A DNA stretch of 12,921 bases from Euryarchaeota archaeon UBA623 (GTDB lineage: Archaea; Thermoplasmatota; Poseidoniia; Poseidoniales; Thalassarchaeaceae): positions 1-12,921 of the forward strand of contig DAUV01000058.1 in NCBI GenBank assembly GCA_002505325.1, given 5' to 3'. The position numbers and the translations under genes are program-made. The stretch's first letter is position 1, and each line of letters opens with the position of its first letter. Shown here piece by piece: positions 1-5,831 of the stretch. A model generated the notes under the pieces. That model saw only the letters and a list, made by a program, of their open reading frames with translations, was not told the DNA's origin and searched no databases.

Positions 1-1
1 C

Positions 2-589
2 CGACTCATCGTTTCCACCCAGCCCGCTCTGGTCAAGAGTGTGTCCACCAAGACTCCTGAGATCATGGAGGTCGCCCTAGCGGGCGGAGATAATTCATCC
101 AAATTAGACTGGGCAGCGGAGAGGCTCGGTGGCACAATATCTCTGGATGATGTTTACGAGACAGGTCAGGAAATCGACGTGGTCGGCGTCACCAAGGGCA
201 AGGGTTGGCAAGGCTCAATCAAGAGATGGGGAATCAAACTCCTCTCGCACAAGAATAGCAAGCGCAGGCGGCAGGGGGGCAACATGGGAGACTTCGGTAC
301 CCGGTACGTCCGCAAGACCATACGTCAGGCGGGCCAAGTTGGCTACCACAACCGTACAGAATTGAACAAGCGTATCCTGAGGATATCAAACCCGGGAGAG
401 TCTGATATCACTCCCGCTGGTGGTTTCCTAAAATACGGCGAGGTCACCAATCCATACATGATAATTCAGGGCAGTCTGCCCGGCCCCTCCAAGCGAATGC
501 TGAGGTTCCGAGACGCTATTCGCCCAAGACCGGCTAAGCCCGAGGTCGACATCACTTACGTGAGCACTTCGAGCAAGCAGGGAGCGTGA
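2..589 (+). CDS. rpl3: Large-subunit ribosomal protein uL3 (L3), 5' partial
   Basis: uL3 is an early-assembling 23S rRNA-binding protein whose long loop reaches toward the peptidyl transferase centre. The reading frame is open from base 2, so the N-terminal part lies outside the window; 195 residues remain of a family usually about 330-350 long in archaea. Visible signatures are the KRWG segment followed by the basic HKNSKRRRQGG stretch, then AGQVGYHNRTELNKRIL, then the C-terminal NPYMIIQGSLPGPSKRML block and the ITYVS end. These match the conserved central and C-terminal parts of archaeal and eukaryotic L3. An internal GTG at 41 is not the real start, because the conserved frame continues upstream of it. 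The stop is TGA, four bases before uL4, as expected for the first part of the archaeal S10-like operon. Confidence 0.96.
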   Translation, partial: RLIVSTQPALVKSVSTKTPEIMEVALAGGDNSSKLDWAAERLGGTISLDDVYETGQEIDVVGVTKGKGWQGSIKRWGIKLLSHKNSKRRRQGGNMGDFGTRYVRKTIRQAGQVGYHNRTELNKRILRISNPGESDITPAGGFLKYGEVTNPYMIIQGSLPGPSKRMLRFRDAIRPRPAKPEVDITYVSTSSKQGA

Positions 590-593
590 TATC

Positions 594-1472
594 ATGAAGA
601 TGAAGGCATACAATCTGGTTAATTCGGTAGAGCAGGAAGAGCTCGATGCCGGGCTTCTGGCTGAGTACTATTCTGTGGAAGCCAACGACGGCAAGAGCAT
701 AACTCTGCCCTCAGCATTCTCTTCCGATGTTCGCGAGGACCTCATCCGCTCGACCGTACTAGCTTCTCGGGCTAATCGTCGGCAGCCGTACGGCCACCGT
801 GAGCACGATGGCAAGAGGGCTCCGCAGCCAGGTATGAAACACTCAGTAGAGTGGTGGGGTAAGGGACGTGGCGTATCGAGAATCATGCGCAAGACAGGTC
901 AGCGTACCGGAGCCCAGAACCCTCACACTCGTGGCGGCCGCAGAGCACATGGCCCGCTGGTGGCAAAGGATTGGTCTCAGAAGATCAACTCGAAGCAGCG
1001 CCGCATGGCCCGCGACTCCGCCATCGCTGCCACTGCTGATGCCGAATCAGTAGCCGCGCGCGGCCATAGGTTCGACGCCGACGTTCGATTCCCAGTAATC
1101 ATCGATGGATACGTCGAGTCGCGCGACGACTCGGAGGAGAAGTACGAGATTGAGTCCATCCCTCTGCAATACTCAACACGCAAGTTCGTAGCCATGATGG
1201 AAGGCCTCGGCCTAGGAGCCGACCTTGAGAGGGCAAAGAGCGGTAGGAACATCCGTGCTGGAAAGGGCAAGATGAGGGGCCGACGGTACAGAACCCCCAA
1301 GAGCATACTACTCGTAGTTTCCAACCGGGACGGTCTCCACAAGGCGGCCCGAAATGTCCCCGGTGTGGATGCAGTAGCCACCAAGGATTTGTCCGCTGAG
1401 GACTTAGCTCCCGGTGGTGATGCCGGACGCCTGACCGTTTGGACGAAGGCTGCGATAGAGGAACTGGAGTGA
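594..1472 (+). CDS. rpl4: Large-subunit ribosomal protein uL4 (L4, archaeal/eukaryotic L4e type)
   Basis: uL4 binds 23S rRNA and lines part of the polypeptide exit tunnel through an extended loop. The 292-residue product shows TLPSAFSSDVREDLI near residues 37-51, then ANRRQPYGHRE (60-70). The GGRRAHGP and KDWSQKINSKQRR blocks follow, typical of the archaeal tunnel loop and following helix, and the C-terminal half has the basic GRRYRTPKS segment. Archaeal members are usually about 250-260 residues; the surplus includes an extended N-terminus and an acidic DDSEEKYE stretch in the middle. ATG 594 is chosen because GGGAG (580-584) lies at a suitable distance. A second in-frame ATG at 600 would shorten the protein by only two residues and cannot be excluded. 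The gene follows uL3 by four bases and precedes uL23 by four. Confidence 0.96.
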   Translation: MKMKAYNLVNSVEQEELDAGLLAEYYSVEANDGKSITLPSAFSSDVREDLIRSTVLASRANRRQPYGHREHDGKRAPQPGMKHSVEWWGKGRGVSRIMRKTGQRTGAQNPHTRGGRRAHGPLVAKDWSQKINSKQRRMARDSAIAATADAESVAARGHRFDADVRFPVIIDGYVESRDDSEEKYEIESIPLQYSTRKFVAMMEGLGLGADLERAKSGRNIRAGKGKMRGRRYRTPKSILLVVSNRDGLHKAARNVPGVDAVATKDLSAEDLAPGGDAGRLTVWTKAAIEELE

Positions 1473-1476
1473 TTCG

Positions 1477-1767
1477 ATGACTGACCCGTATGACATCATC
1501 ATCATGCCTTGGATTACCGAGAAGACGCTTGAGGCACGCCGCGTTGCAGACGAGGAGAGCGGCTACAAGGAGAACAACAACAGAATCGAGTTCATTGTGC
1601 ACAAGGACGCAACGAAGAAACAGATTCGAGAGGCCGTCGAGCAGATGTTCGACGTCAAGGTTCACAAGGTGAACACCAGATTTACGATGACTGGCAAGCA
1701 CGCTAGTGTGCGCCTTGCCGAAGGTTACGATGCAGAGGAGGCCGCGCTCAAACTGGGCGCGTTCTGA
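1477..1767 (+). CDS. rpl23: Large-subunit ribosomal protein uL23 (L23)
   Basis: uL23 sits at the exit-tunnel rim and is a docking point for signal recognition particle and the translocon. The 96-residue product has the family's P-x-ITEK motif at residues 11-16. The FIVHKDATKKQI strand and helix (39-50), the VKVHKVNT strand, and the archaeal C-terminal end EGYDAEEAALKLG follow. Archaeal homologues are about 82-87 residues. The surplus maps mainly to residues 17-38, between ITEK and the FIV strand, where a charged stretch (ARRVADEESGYKENNN) replaces a shorter loop. GGAGTGAT (1466-1473), overlapping the uL4 stop, serves as ribosome binding site just before ATG 1477. The stop is TGA, 13 bases before uL2. 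Confidence 0.96.
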   Translation: MTDPYDIIIMPWITEKTLEARRVADEESGYKENNNRIEFIVHKDATKKQIREAVEQMFDVKVHKVNTRFTMTGKHASVRLAEGYDAEEAALKLGAF

Positions 1768-1768
1768 A

Positions 1769-1776
1769 TGAGGTGA
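1769..1776 (+). promoter_or_regulatory. Shine-Dalgarno site TGAGGTGA for uL2
   Basis: TGAGGTGA lies just after the uL23 stop, and its GGTGA core ends four bases before ATG 1781. It fixes the uL2 start. The same octamer recurs at four other junctions in the window. Confidence 0.8.
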
Positions 1777-1780
1777 GGAT

Positions 1781-2506
1781 ATGGGTAAGCGTACACGTTC
1801 ACAACGCCGCGGTTCGAGCCCCAAGAACAAGGTCTCGAGCCACCGCTTCCCTGCGTCCAACAGGATTCCTCGTGTCAACGATGAGATTGGTGAGGTGGTG
1901 GATTTGGTTCATAGTCCCGCTCACACCGCTCCTTTGGCCAAGATTAAGTTCGCCGACGGTAGTATTGGCCACATCGCCGCGCCTGAAGGTATCTCGGTAG
2001 GACAAAACCTGTCATTTGGCGACAACGTGTCTTTGAGGCCGGGCAATGTCACCAAACTGTCTCAGATTCCTGAGGGAACTCCGATATGCAACATCGAAGC
2101 CCGTCCCGGAGACGGCGGCAAGTTCGCTCGCTCGGGGGGTAATTCTGCTACTCTCGAGGCGAGGATAGATGAAAGAGTCCGCGTACGTCTACCGAGTGGA
2201 CGCGTCAAGGATCTGCCAGCGAACTGCCGCGCTACCATCGGTGTTTTGTCTGGCCATGGAAGGACTGAGAAGCCACTGATGAAGGCTGGCGCTGCTCACT
2301 ACCGCGCCAAGGCGCGCGGTAAACTCTACCCGACTGTAAGCGGAGTGGCGATGAACCCGGTCGATCACCCTCATGGCGGCGGCAACCATCAGGCCGTGCA
2401 CGGCCCGAGCTCAGTGAGCCGGAATGCCCCACCGGGTAAGAAGGTCGGAAATATCGCACCGCGTCGGACTGGACGCGGAAGGGTACGGGAACAGGAGACT
2501 GATTAG
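1781..2506 (+). CDS. rpl2: Large-subunit ribosomal protein uL2 (L2)
   Basis: uL2 is needed for subunit association and lies near the peptidyl transferase centre. The 241-residue product has the archaeal-length N-terminus, the oligonucleotide-binding-fold region with LAKIKFADGSIGHIAAPEG, and the C-terminal domain. Here GVAMNPVDHPHGGGNHQ (from about residue 189) contains the conserved histidines 196 and 198, and SRNAPPGKKVG and RRTGRGR follow. From memory, many archaeal sequences read NAVDHPFGGG at this place, so the P and the second H look more like the bacterial form. Start ATG 1781 is set by the strong TGAGGTGA site four bases upstream. The stop is TAG, one base before uS19. Confidence 0.97.
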   Translation: MGKRTRSQRRGSSPKNKVSSHRFPASNRIPRVNDEIGEVVDLVHSPAHTAPLAKIKFADGSIGHIAAPEGISVGQNLSFGDNVSLRPGNVTKLSQIPEGTPICNIEARPGDGGKFARSGGNSATLEARIDERVRVRLPSGRVKDLPANCRATIGVLSGHGRTEKPLMKAGAAHYRAKARGKLYPTVSGVAMNPVDHPHGGGNHQAVHGPSSVSRNAPPGKKVGNIAPRRTGRGRVREQETD

Positions 2507-2507
2507 A

Positions 2508-3008
2508 ATGGCTCGCCGTAGGTCGAAGAAAGTATTCCGCTCGCCCAAGTTGGCAAGGCGCCAGGCTCGCAAGCGACGTTCGATGATTTCCGAGCGCCGC
2601 AAGAAGGAGTTTTTGTGGCGTGGTTACAACATGGAACAACTCCTAGAGTTGCCCCTGTATCCTCCTGAGGATGATATGGAAGCTATTTGCATAGCCACTC
2701 TGATGCCCTCACGCGCAAAGCGTTCACTCTCGCGCGGACTCAATCTGGAGTGCCTGAATCTACTCGAGAGCATCCGCTCCAATGACGGCAAGGTCATCAG
2801 AACCCACTGCCGCGGCATGTACATTCTTCCTGAGATGGTAGGGACGACAGTCGGAATCCACAACGGCAAGGACTTCGTCAGAGTTGAGATAGTTCCAGAG
2901 ATGATCGGTCACGCGCTGGGTGAGTTCGCCCACACGCGCAAGTCGGTCACGCACACCGGCCCTGGAGTTGGAGCAACCCGTTCGTCACAGCACGTGGCAC
3001 TGAAGTGA
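2508..3008 (+). CDS. rps19: Small-subunit ribosomal protein uS19 (S19) with basic N-terminal extension
   Basis: uS19 sits in the head of the 30S subunit and contacts uS13. The 166-residue product has the archaeal core beginning KKEFLWRGYNMEQLLELPL at about residue 32. Then come RGLNLE, IRTHCRGMYILPEMVGTTVGIHNGK, the GHALGEFAHTRK segment and GPGVGATRSS. Archaeal homologues are usually about 130-150 residues. About 31 residues before the core are almost all basic (MARRRSKKVF, RSPKLARRQARKRRS). ATG 2508 is preferred because GGAG (2494-2497) precedes it and the uL2 stop ends one base before. An ATG at 2583 (residue 26) would remove most of the extension but has no visible Shine-Dalgarno site. The open frame upstream to 2424 overlaps uL2 and is not used. 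Confidence 0.94.
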   Translation: MARRRSKKVFRSPKLARRQARKRRSMISERRKKEFLWRGYNMEQLLELPLYPPEDDMEAICIATLMPSRAKRSLSRGLNLECLNLLESIRSNDGKVIRTHCRGMYILPEMVGTTVGIHNGKDFVRVEIVPEMIGHALGEFAHTRKSVTHTGPGVGATRSSQHVALK

Positions 3009-3013
3009 GGTGA
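3006..3013 (+). promoter_or_regulatory. Stop-fused Shine-Dalgarno site TGAGGTGA for uL22
   Basis: The first three bases of TGAGGTGA are the uS19 stop codon. The GGTGA core ends four bases before ATG 3018, so a terminating ribosome covers the next start site. Confidence 0.8.
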
Positions 3014-3017
3014 GAGT

Positions 3018-3542
3018 ATGAGCAGGAGAACAGGTCAACCGCAGTCCGGATATACTCAGTTGTTGGAGGGTTCCAACCTAGTTTCCGCCCGCGCAGTTGA
3101 CGTAGACTGCCACCACAAGCACTGCTACCACATCGCAAAGGCGATTCGTGGCATGAACGCCGCAGACGCAGTAGAATATCTTGAGGATGTCATTGCCAAG
3201 AAGCGAGCTATTCCCTACACCCGTCGCTCCCGCAGAGGTCGCGGTGGCAACACGATGGCAGGACACCGTAAGGGTAAGATGGGTCCGGGGAAGTATCCGA
3301 ACAAGGCCTCGAAGGTTTTCATCAAGCTCATCAACAGCGCCATGGACAACGCGCGACAGCGCTTCGACACCCTCGATGCTGAGGACATGACGATTACGCA
3401 TGTAGCTGCACACCGCGGCCAAGTTGCTACTAACTGGCGCCCCCGAGCAATGGGTCGCGCCACGCCCAGCAACCACTACCAAGTCAATCTCGAGATCTTC
3501 CTCGAGCATTTCGGTGCCGGAGAAGGAGAGGACGTATTCTGA
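3018..3542 (+). CDS. rpl22: Large-subunit ribosomal protein uL22 (L22)
   Basis: uL22 contacts all 23S rRNA domains and its beta hairpin lines the exit tunnel. The 174-residue product shows the archaeal pattern: a short N-terminus, then CHHKHCYHIAKAIRGMNAADAVEYLEDVI with the conserved helix, then the basic RRSRRGRGG loop with GPGKYPNKASKVFIKLI. The hairpin region HVAAHRGQVATNWRPRAMGR is followed by the HYQVNLEIFLEH C-terminus. Archaeal members are around 150-160 residues; the extra residues are spread over the termini. Start ATG 3018 is fixed by TGAGGTGA four bases upstream. The histidine- and cysteine-containing stretch near residues 31-37 is not an evident metal site. The gene lies between uS19 and uS3, its usual neighbours. 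Confidence 0.96.
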   Translation: MSRRTGQPQSGYTQLLEGSNLVSARAVDVDCHHKHCYHIAKAIRGMNAADAVEYLEDVIAKKRAIPYTRRSRRGRGGNTMAGHRKGKMGPGKYPNKASKVFIKLINSAMDNARQRFDTLDAEDMTITHVAAHRGQVATNWRPRAMGRATPSNHYQVNLEIFLEHFGAGEGEDVF

Positions 3543-3547
3543 GGTGA
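3540..3547 (+). promoter_or_regulatory. Stop-fused Shine-Dalgarno site TGAGGTGA deciding the GTG start of uS3
   Basis: TGAGGTGA overlaps the uL22 stop. Its GGTGA core ends four bases before GTG 3552, the spacing also seen before uL2 and uL22. The ATG at 3550 is only two bases away and is followed directly by TGA, so the site supports GTG 3552 as the real start. Confidence 0.75.
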
Positions 3548-3551
3548 TTAT

Positions 3552-4328
3552 GTGAAGCAGCAGAGTACCATAAGGACCCTCATCGGCCGCAATGTCGAGC
3601 GACAGCTCGTACGCGAGTTCCTGCTGAGGGAGACCGAGCGTGCTGGTTTTGGCGGCCTGACTTTCAACCGCACTCCGGATGGTACCAAGATTAGTCTCCG
3701 GGCAGAACAGGTCGGTCGCGTAATTGGCCGCCGAGGCAAGGTCATCCACGAACTCGGCAACCGTTTGAAGAATGACTTCTTCCTAGACCGCCCTCACCTC
3801 GATGTCGAAGAGGTCACCGAGCCTCGCCTCAATGCCCAGATAATGGCCAGTCGTATGTCCAGCTCCCTTGAGCGTGGTTGGTTCTTCCGCCGCGCTGGAC
3901 ATGGCACAGCTCAGCAGATAATGGATGCTGGCGCGCGTGGATGCTTAGTCATACTCAGTGGTAAAATCACAGGTGCCCGCCACCGAGTCGAGAAGTTTCA
4001 GCAGGGACACATCAAGTTTTGCGGTGAGACTGCCCTTGAGTTCATGGACACCGGTTTTTCGACCGCTGTCAAGAAGTTGGGTACGATTGGCTGCACAGTC
4101 AAGATAATGCGGCCTGATGCCAAACTACCACACGAGATAATCATCACCGAGCGCGCTGATTCAGGCCTACCACCTCTGGCCGAGGTCGCTATCTTCGAAG
4201 TCTCCGATGAGGAGGCCGACGAGGAACTGTCTGCCATCATCGAGGAGCCCAAGGCGGATGCCGAGGGTGTGGTCGATTCGGTTGTTGACATGATGGCCGG
4301 AATTGAGCAGACGAAGGAGGAGGAGTAA
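3552..4328 (+). CDS. rps3: Small-subunit ribosomal protein uS3 (S3), KH domain, acidic C-terminal tail
   Basis: uS3 lies in the 30S head at the mRNA entry channel. The 258-residue product begins with GTG and carries a type 2 KH domain with the GRRG loop at residues 59-62 (VGRVIGRRGKVI). The C-terminal S3 domain follows: MASRMSSSLERGWFFRRAG, CLVILSGKITGARHR, then TAVKKLGTIGCTVKIM. From about residue 211 the sequence turns into a strongly acidic tail (EVSDEEADEELSAIIEEPKADAE and on to EQTKEEE) that is absent from short archaeal S3 proteins; family length is about 210-240. The GTG start is supported by TGAGGTGA at the usual spacing and by the conserved N-terminal helix. The stop TAA directly abuts the uL29 start. 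Confidence 0.95.
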   Translation: MKQQSTIRTLIGRNVERQLVREFLLRETERAGFGGLTFNRTPDGTKISLRAEQVGRVIGRRGKVIHELGNRLKNDFFLDRPHLDVEEVTEPRLNAQIMASRMSSSLERGWFFRRAGHGTAQQIMDAGARGCLVILSGKITGARHRVEKFQQGHIKFCGETALEFMDTGFSTAVKKLGTIGCTVKIMRPDAKLPHEIIITERADSGLPPLAEVAIFEVSDEEADEELSAIIEEPKADAEGVVDSVVDMMAGIEQTKEEE

Positions 4329-4529
4329 ATGTCGCACATCAGATCCAGGGACATCGAGACGATGAGTCCGGAGCAGCGAGAGGAAATGCTGGAGGAACTC
4401 CGCGAGGAGCTACTGCAGCTCCGTGCTCAACTAGCTCTGGGGGGCTCAGTATCAAACTCAGGAGCATACAAGCAGACGCGTAGGAGCATAGCGCGAATGC
4501 TGACTCGTATCAATCAGAAGCAGGAGTAG
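4329..4529 (+). CDS. rpl29: Large-subunit ribosomal protein uL29 (L29)
   Basis: uL29 is a small two-helix protein near the exit tunnel and close to uL23. The 66-residue product is typical in length and has the usual N-terminal RSRDIETMSPEQREEMLEEL helix, then LLQLRAQLALGG, then the second helix with YKQTRRSIARMLTRINQ. The conserved pattern of leucines and the terminal arginine-rich helix leave little doubt. Its ATG follows the uS3 TAA with no gap. The purine-rich AAGGAGGAGGAG run at the end of uS3 (4314-4325) provides the ribosome binding site. The neighbours uS3 and aIF1 are as in other archaea. Confidence 0.95.
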   Translation: MSHIRSRDIETMSPEQREEMLEELREELLQLRAQLALGGSVSNSGAYKQTRRSIARMLTRINQKQE

Positions 4530-4534
4530 GGTAG

Positions 4535-4834
4535 ATGGCTGGGATATGCAACTTATGTGGACTACCGGATGAACTGTGCATATGCCAAGAAATAGCGAAA
4601 GAACAGCAGAAGGCGACAATTTCAGTAGTAAGGAGGAGGTACGGAAAAATGGTCACAATCGTCGAGGGAATAGAGGACACTGCTATCGATCTAAGTCAAC
4701 TCGCCAAGATTCTCAAGGGCGCGTGCGCGAGTGGTGGCACCGTCAAGGGACGAACCATAGAACTGCAAGGAGATCACAAGAAGAGGGCCGCCAAGGTGCT
4801 CGAGCAGAATGGCTACCAGGTGGAGGTGCGCTAG
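4535..4834 (+). CDS. sui1: Translation initiation factor aIF1 (SUI1/eIF1 family)
   Basis: aIF1 binds the 30S P-site region and controls start codon selection. The 99-residue product has an N-terminal cysteine motif C5-x2-C8-x6-C15-x-C17, the zinc-knuckle-like element found in many archaeal aIF1 proteins. The SUI1 domain follows: KMVTIVEG at 38-45, LSQLAKILKGACASGGTVK at about 53-71, and IELQGDH at 75-81, then the helix ending in GYQVEVR. The length is as expected. It lies five bases after uL29 and abuts Rpp29, the usual archaeal placement of sui1 inside the ribosomal cluster. The ribosome binding site is GGAG (4523-4526) overlapping the end of uL29. The stop is TAG. Confidence 0.96.
   Translation: MAGICNLCGLPDELCICQEIAKEQQKATISVVRRRYGKMVTIVEGIEDTAIDLSQLAKILKGACASGGTVKGRTIELQGDHKKRAAKVLEQNGYQVEVR
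4822..4828 (+). promoter_or_regulatory. Shine-Dalgarno site GGAGGTG for Rpp29
   Basis: GGAGGTG lies inside the last codons of aIF1 and ends six bases before ATG 4835. It supports that start over the ATG four codons later. Confidence 0.75.
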
Positions 4835-5092
4835 ATGGGAGATTTGATGCACATGCCATGGTTGTCCCGCACCATCACGGTGGTTGGTTCGCCGGACCCC
4901 TCTCTGGTCGGCCTCAGAGGTACCGTATTAGACGAGACTCGCAGGACCATAAGGGTCCTCACCGAGAATGGCCGCGTTCGACTCGCGAAGGATGTCATCA
5001 CATTCACCATCGATTCAGGGAGGGTTATCGACGGCTCAGCCGTAACACAACGCCCCGAGGATCGAATCAACCGCAGGTACAGGGGGCACTGA
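4835..5092 (+). CDS. rnp1: Ribonuclease P protein component 1 (Rpp29/Pop4 family)
   Basis: Archaeal RNase P component 1 is the Rpp29 homologue; with the RNase P RNA and partners such as Rpp21 it matures the 5' ends of tRNAs. The 85-residue product has an Sm-like beta barrel: LVGLRGTVLDETRRTIRVLTENG, then RLAKDVITFTI, then the diagnostic C-terminal QRPEDRINRR. Archaeal members are commonly about 95-130 residues, so this is a short form that mostly lacks the flexible N-terminal extension. The start ATG 4835 directly follows the TAG of aIF1 and has a GGAGGTG site. Its place between aIF1 and uS17 is conserved across many euryarchaea and supports the assignment. Confidence 0.93.
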   Translation: MGDLMHMPWLSRTITVVGSPDPSLVGLRGTVLDETRRTIRVLTENGRVRLAKDVITFTIDSGRVIDGSAVTQRPEDRINRRYRGH

Positions 5093-5093
5093 G

Positions 5094-5426
5094 ATGAGAG
5101 ATATCGGTGTAGACGTCAGAACCCCTGAAGGAGAGTGGGATGGCAGTGACAACTGCCCCTTCTTCGGCAGCTTGAGGGTGCGTGGCCAGATTATCGAGTG
5201 CACCGTGTCCGCATTAGGGATGACTGATTCTATCGTAGTTGAGAGGGAGACCTCTCGCTACATGAAAAAGTACGAGCGCTACGAGAAGCGCACTCGACGC
5301 TACGCCGCCCACCTGCCTACTTGCATAGGCGGCGTTAGTAGGGGTGACAGGGTCCGCATCATGGAGTGCAGGCCACTGTCGAAGACCGTCAAGTTCTGCG
5401 TCATCGAAAAGGAGGCGTCTGAATGA
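5094..5426 (+). CDS. rps17: Small-subunit ribosomal protein uS17 (S17)
   Basis: uS17 is an OB-fold protein that binds 16S rRNA early in 30S assembly. The 110-residue product has the archaeal N-terminus DIGVDVRTPEGEWDGSDNCPFFGSLRVRG and then the conserved strands with SIVVERE. The YMKKYERYEKRTRRYAAHLP segment matches the KY-RY-R motif where the archaeal and eukaryotic proteins bind rRNA. It is followed by GVSRGDRVRIMECRPLSKTVKFCVIE. Length is normal for archaea (about 105-115). ATG 5094 is one base after the Rpp29 TGA; the upstream G-run (5082-5086) is only a weak Shine-Dalgarno match, so translation may depend on coupling. Its stop overlaps the uL14 start as ATGA. Confidence 0.95.
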   Translation: MRDIGVDVRTPEGEWDGSDNCPFFGSLRVRGQIIECTVSALGMTDSIVVERETSRYMKKYERYEKRTRRYAAHLPTCIGGVSRGDRVRIMECRPLSKTVKFCVIEKEASE

Positions 5427-5821
5427 GAGGAATAGCTGGACGCGTCACATCGGGCCTGCCTACGCAGGCGCGCCTCGACTGTGTGGACAACACTGGCGCA
5501 AAGGTCGTGCAGCTGATTACCGTCCTAAAGAAGGGCGGCGTGGCACGTCGCTACCCCGCCGCCGGAGTGGGCGACATGATTCGCGTCACCGTAAGGCGCG
5601 GTACCCCTGAGACTCGCCGCCAGATATTCGATGCCGTCATCGTTCGACAGGCACGCCCATTCAGGCGTGTCGACGGGACTTGGGTCCAGTTCGAGGACAA
5701 CGCATGCGTGATTACGAATAGGCGCGGTGAGGTGCAGGGCTCCGACATCAAGGGGCCTGTCAGCCGAGAGGCGGCAGAGCGGTGGCCGCGGATAGCTGCC
5801 ACTGCGAAGCAGATAGTGTGA
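5423..5821 (+). CDS. rpl14: Large-subunit ribosomal protein uL14 (L14)
   Basis: uL14 forms part of an intersubunit bridge and binds 23S rRNA. The 132-residue product is of normal archaeal length and highly conserved. VDNTGAK is at residues 21-27, GVGDMIRVTVRRGTPE at 48-63, VIVRQARPFRRVDGTW at 72-87 and FEDNA at 90-94. The C-terminal GEVQGSDIKGPV and AAERWPRIA blocks follow. ATG 5423 shares four bases with the uS17 stop (ATGA) and has GGAGG (5411-5415) seven bases upstream. The coupling is therefore tight. The stop TGA is part of the TGAGGTGA element that serves the next gene. Confidence 0.97.
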   Translation: MRGIAGRVTSGLPTQARLDCVDNTGAKVVQLITVLKKGGVARRYPAAGVGDMIRVTVRRGTPETRRQIFDAVIVRQARPFRRVDGTWVQFEDNACVITNRRGEVQGSDIKGPVSREAAERWPRIAATAKQIV

Positions 5822-5826
5822 GGTGA
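5819..5826 (+). promoter_or_regulatory. Stop-fused Shine-Dalgarno site TGAGGTGA for uL24
   Basis: TGAGGTGA combines the uL14 stop with the ribosome binding site. The core ends five bases before ATG 5832. A GTG inside the site at 5823 is in frame but is part of the binding site itself. Confidence 0.78.
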
Positions 5827-5831
5827 GAAGA

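Noticed and set aside
1768..1776. Tiny ATG-AGG-TGA frame between uL23 and uL2
   Set aside because: Its bases are accounted for by the ribosome binding site of uL2, and two-codon frames occur by chance.
1099..1878. Long open frame on the minus strand across uL4, uL23 and the uL2 start
   Set aside because: It crosses three conserved plus-strand genes and resembles no protein family I recognise. It looks like a codon-bias shadow.
2424..2507. Upstream extension of uS19 to ATG 2424
   Set aside because: It lies inside the conserved C-terminus of uL2. ATG 2508 has a ribosome binding site and the expected junction.
3078..3749. Long open frame on the minus strand across uL22 and uS3
   Set aside because: It is antisense to two conserved genes, has no recognised motif and is explained by codon bias of the plus strand.
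4576..5097. Plus-strand open frame overlapping aIF1 and Rpp29
   Set aside because: It is out of frame with two well-supported genes, and its composition (R, G, H, Q rich) is typical of a frame shadow.
5823..5831. GTG start for uL24 inside TGAGGTGA (similar GTGs at 6253, 7641 and 9735 before eS4, uS8 and uL18)
   Set aside because: The 5823, 6253 and 7641 GTGs are part of the Shine-Dalgarno sequence itself; the 9735 GTG lies only three bases after its site. In each case an ATG 5-6 bases downstream of the site fits better.
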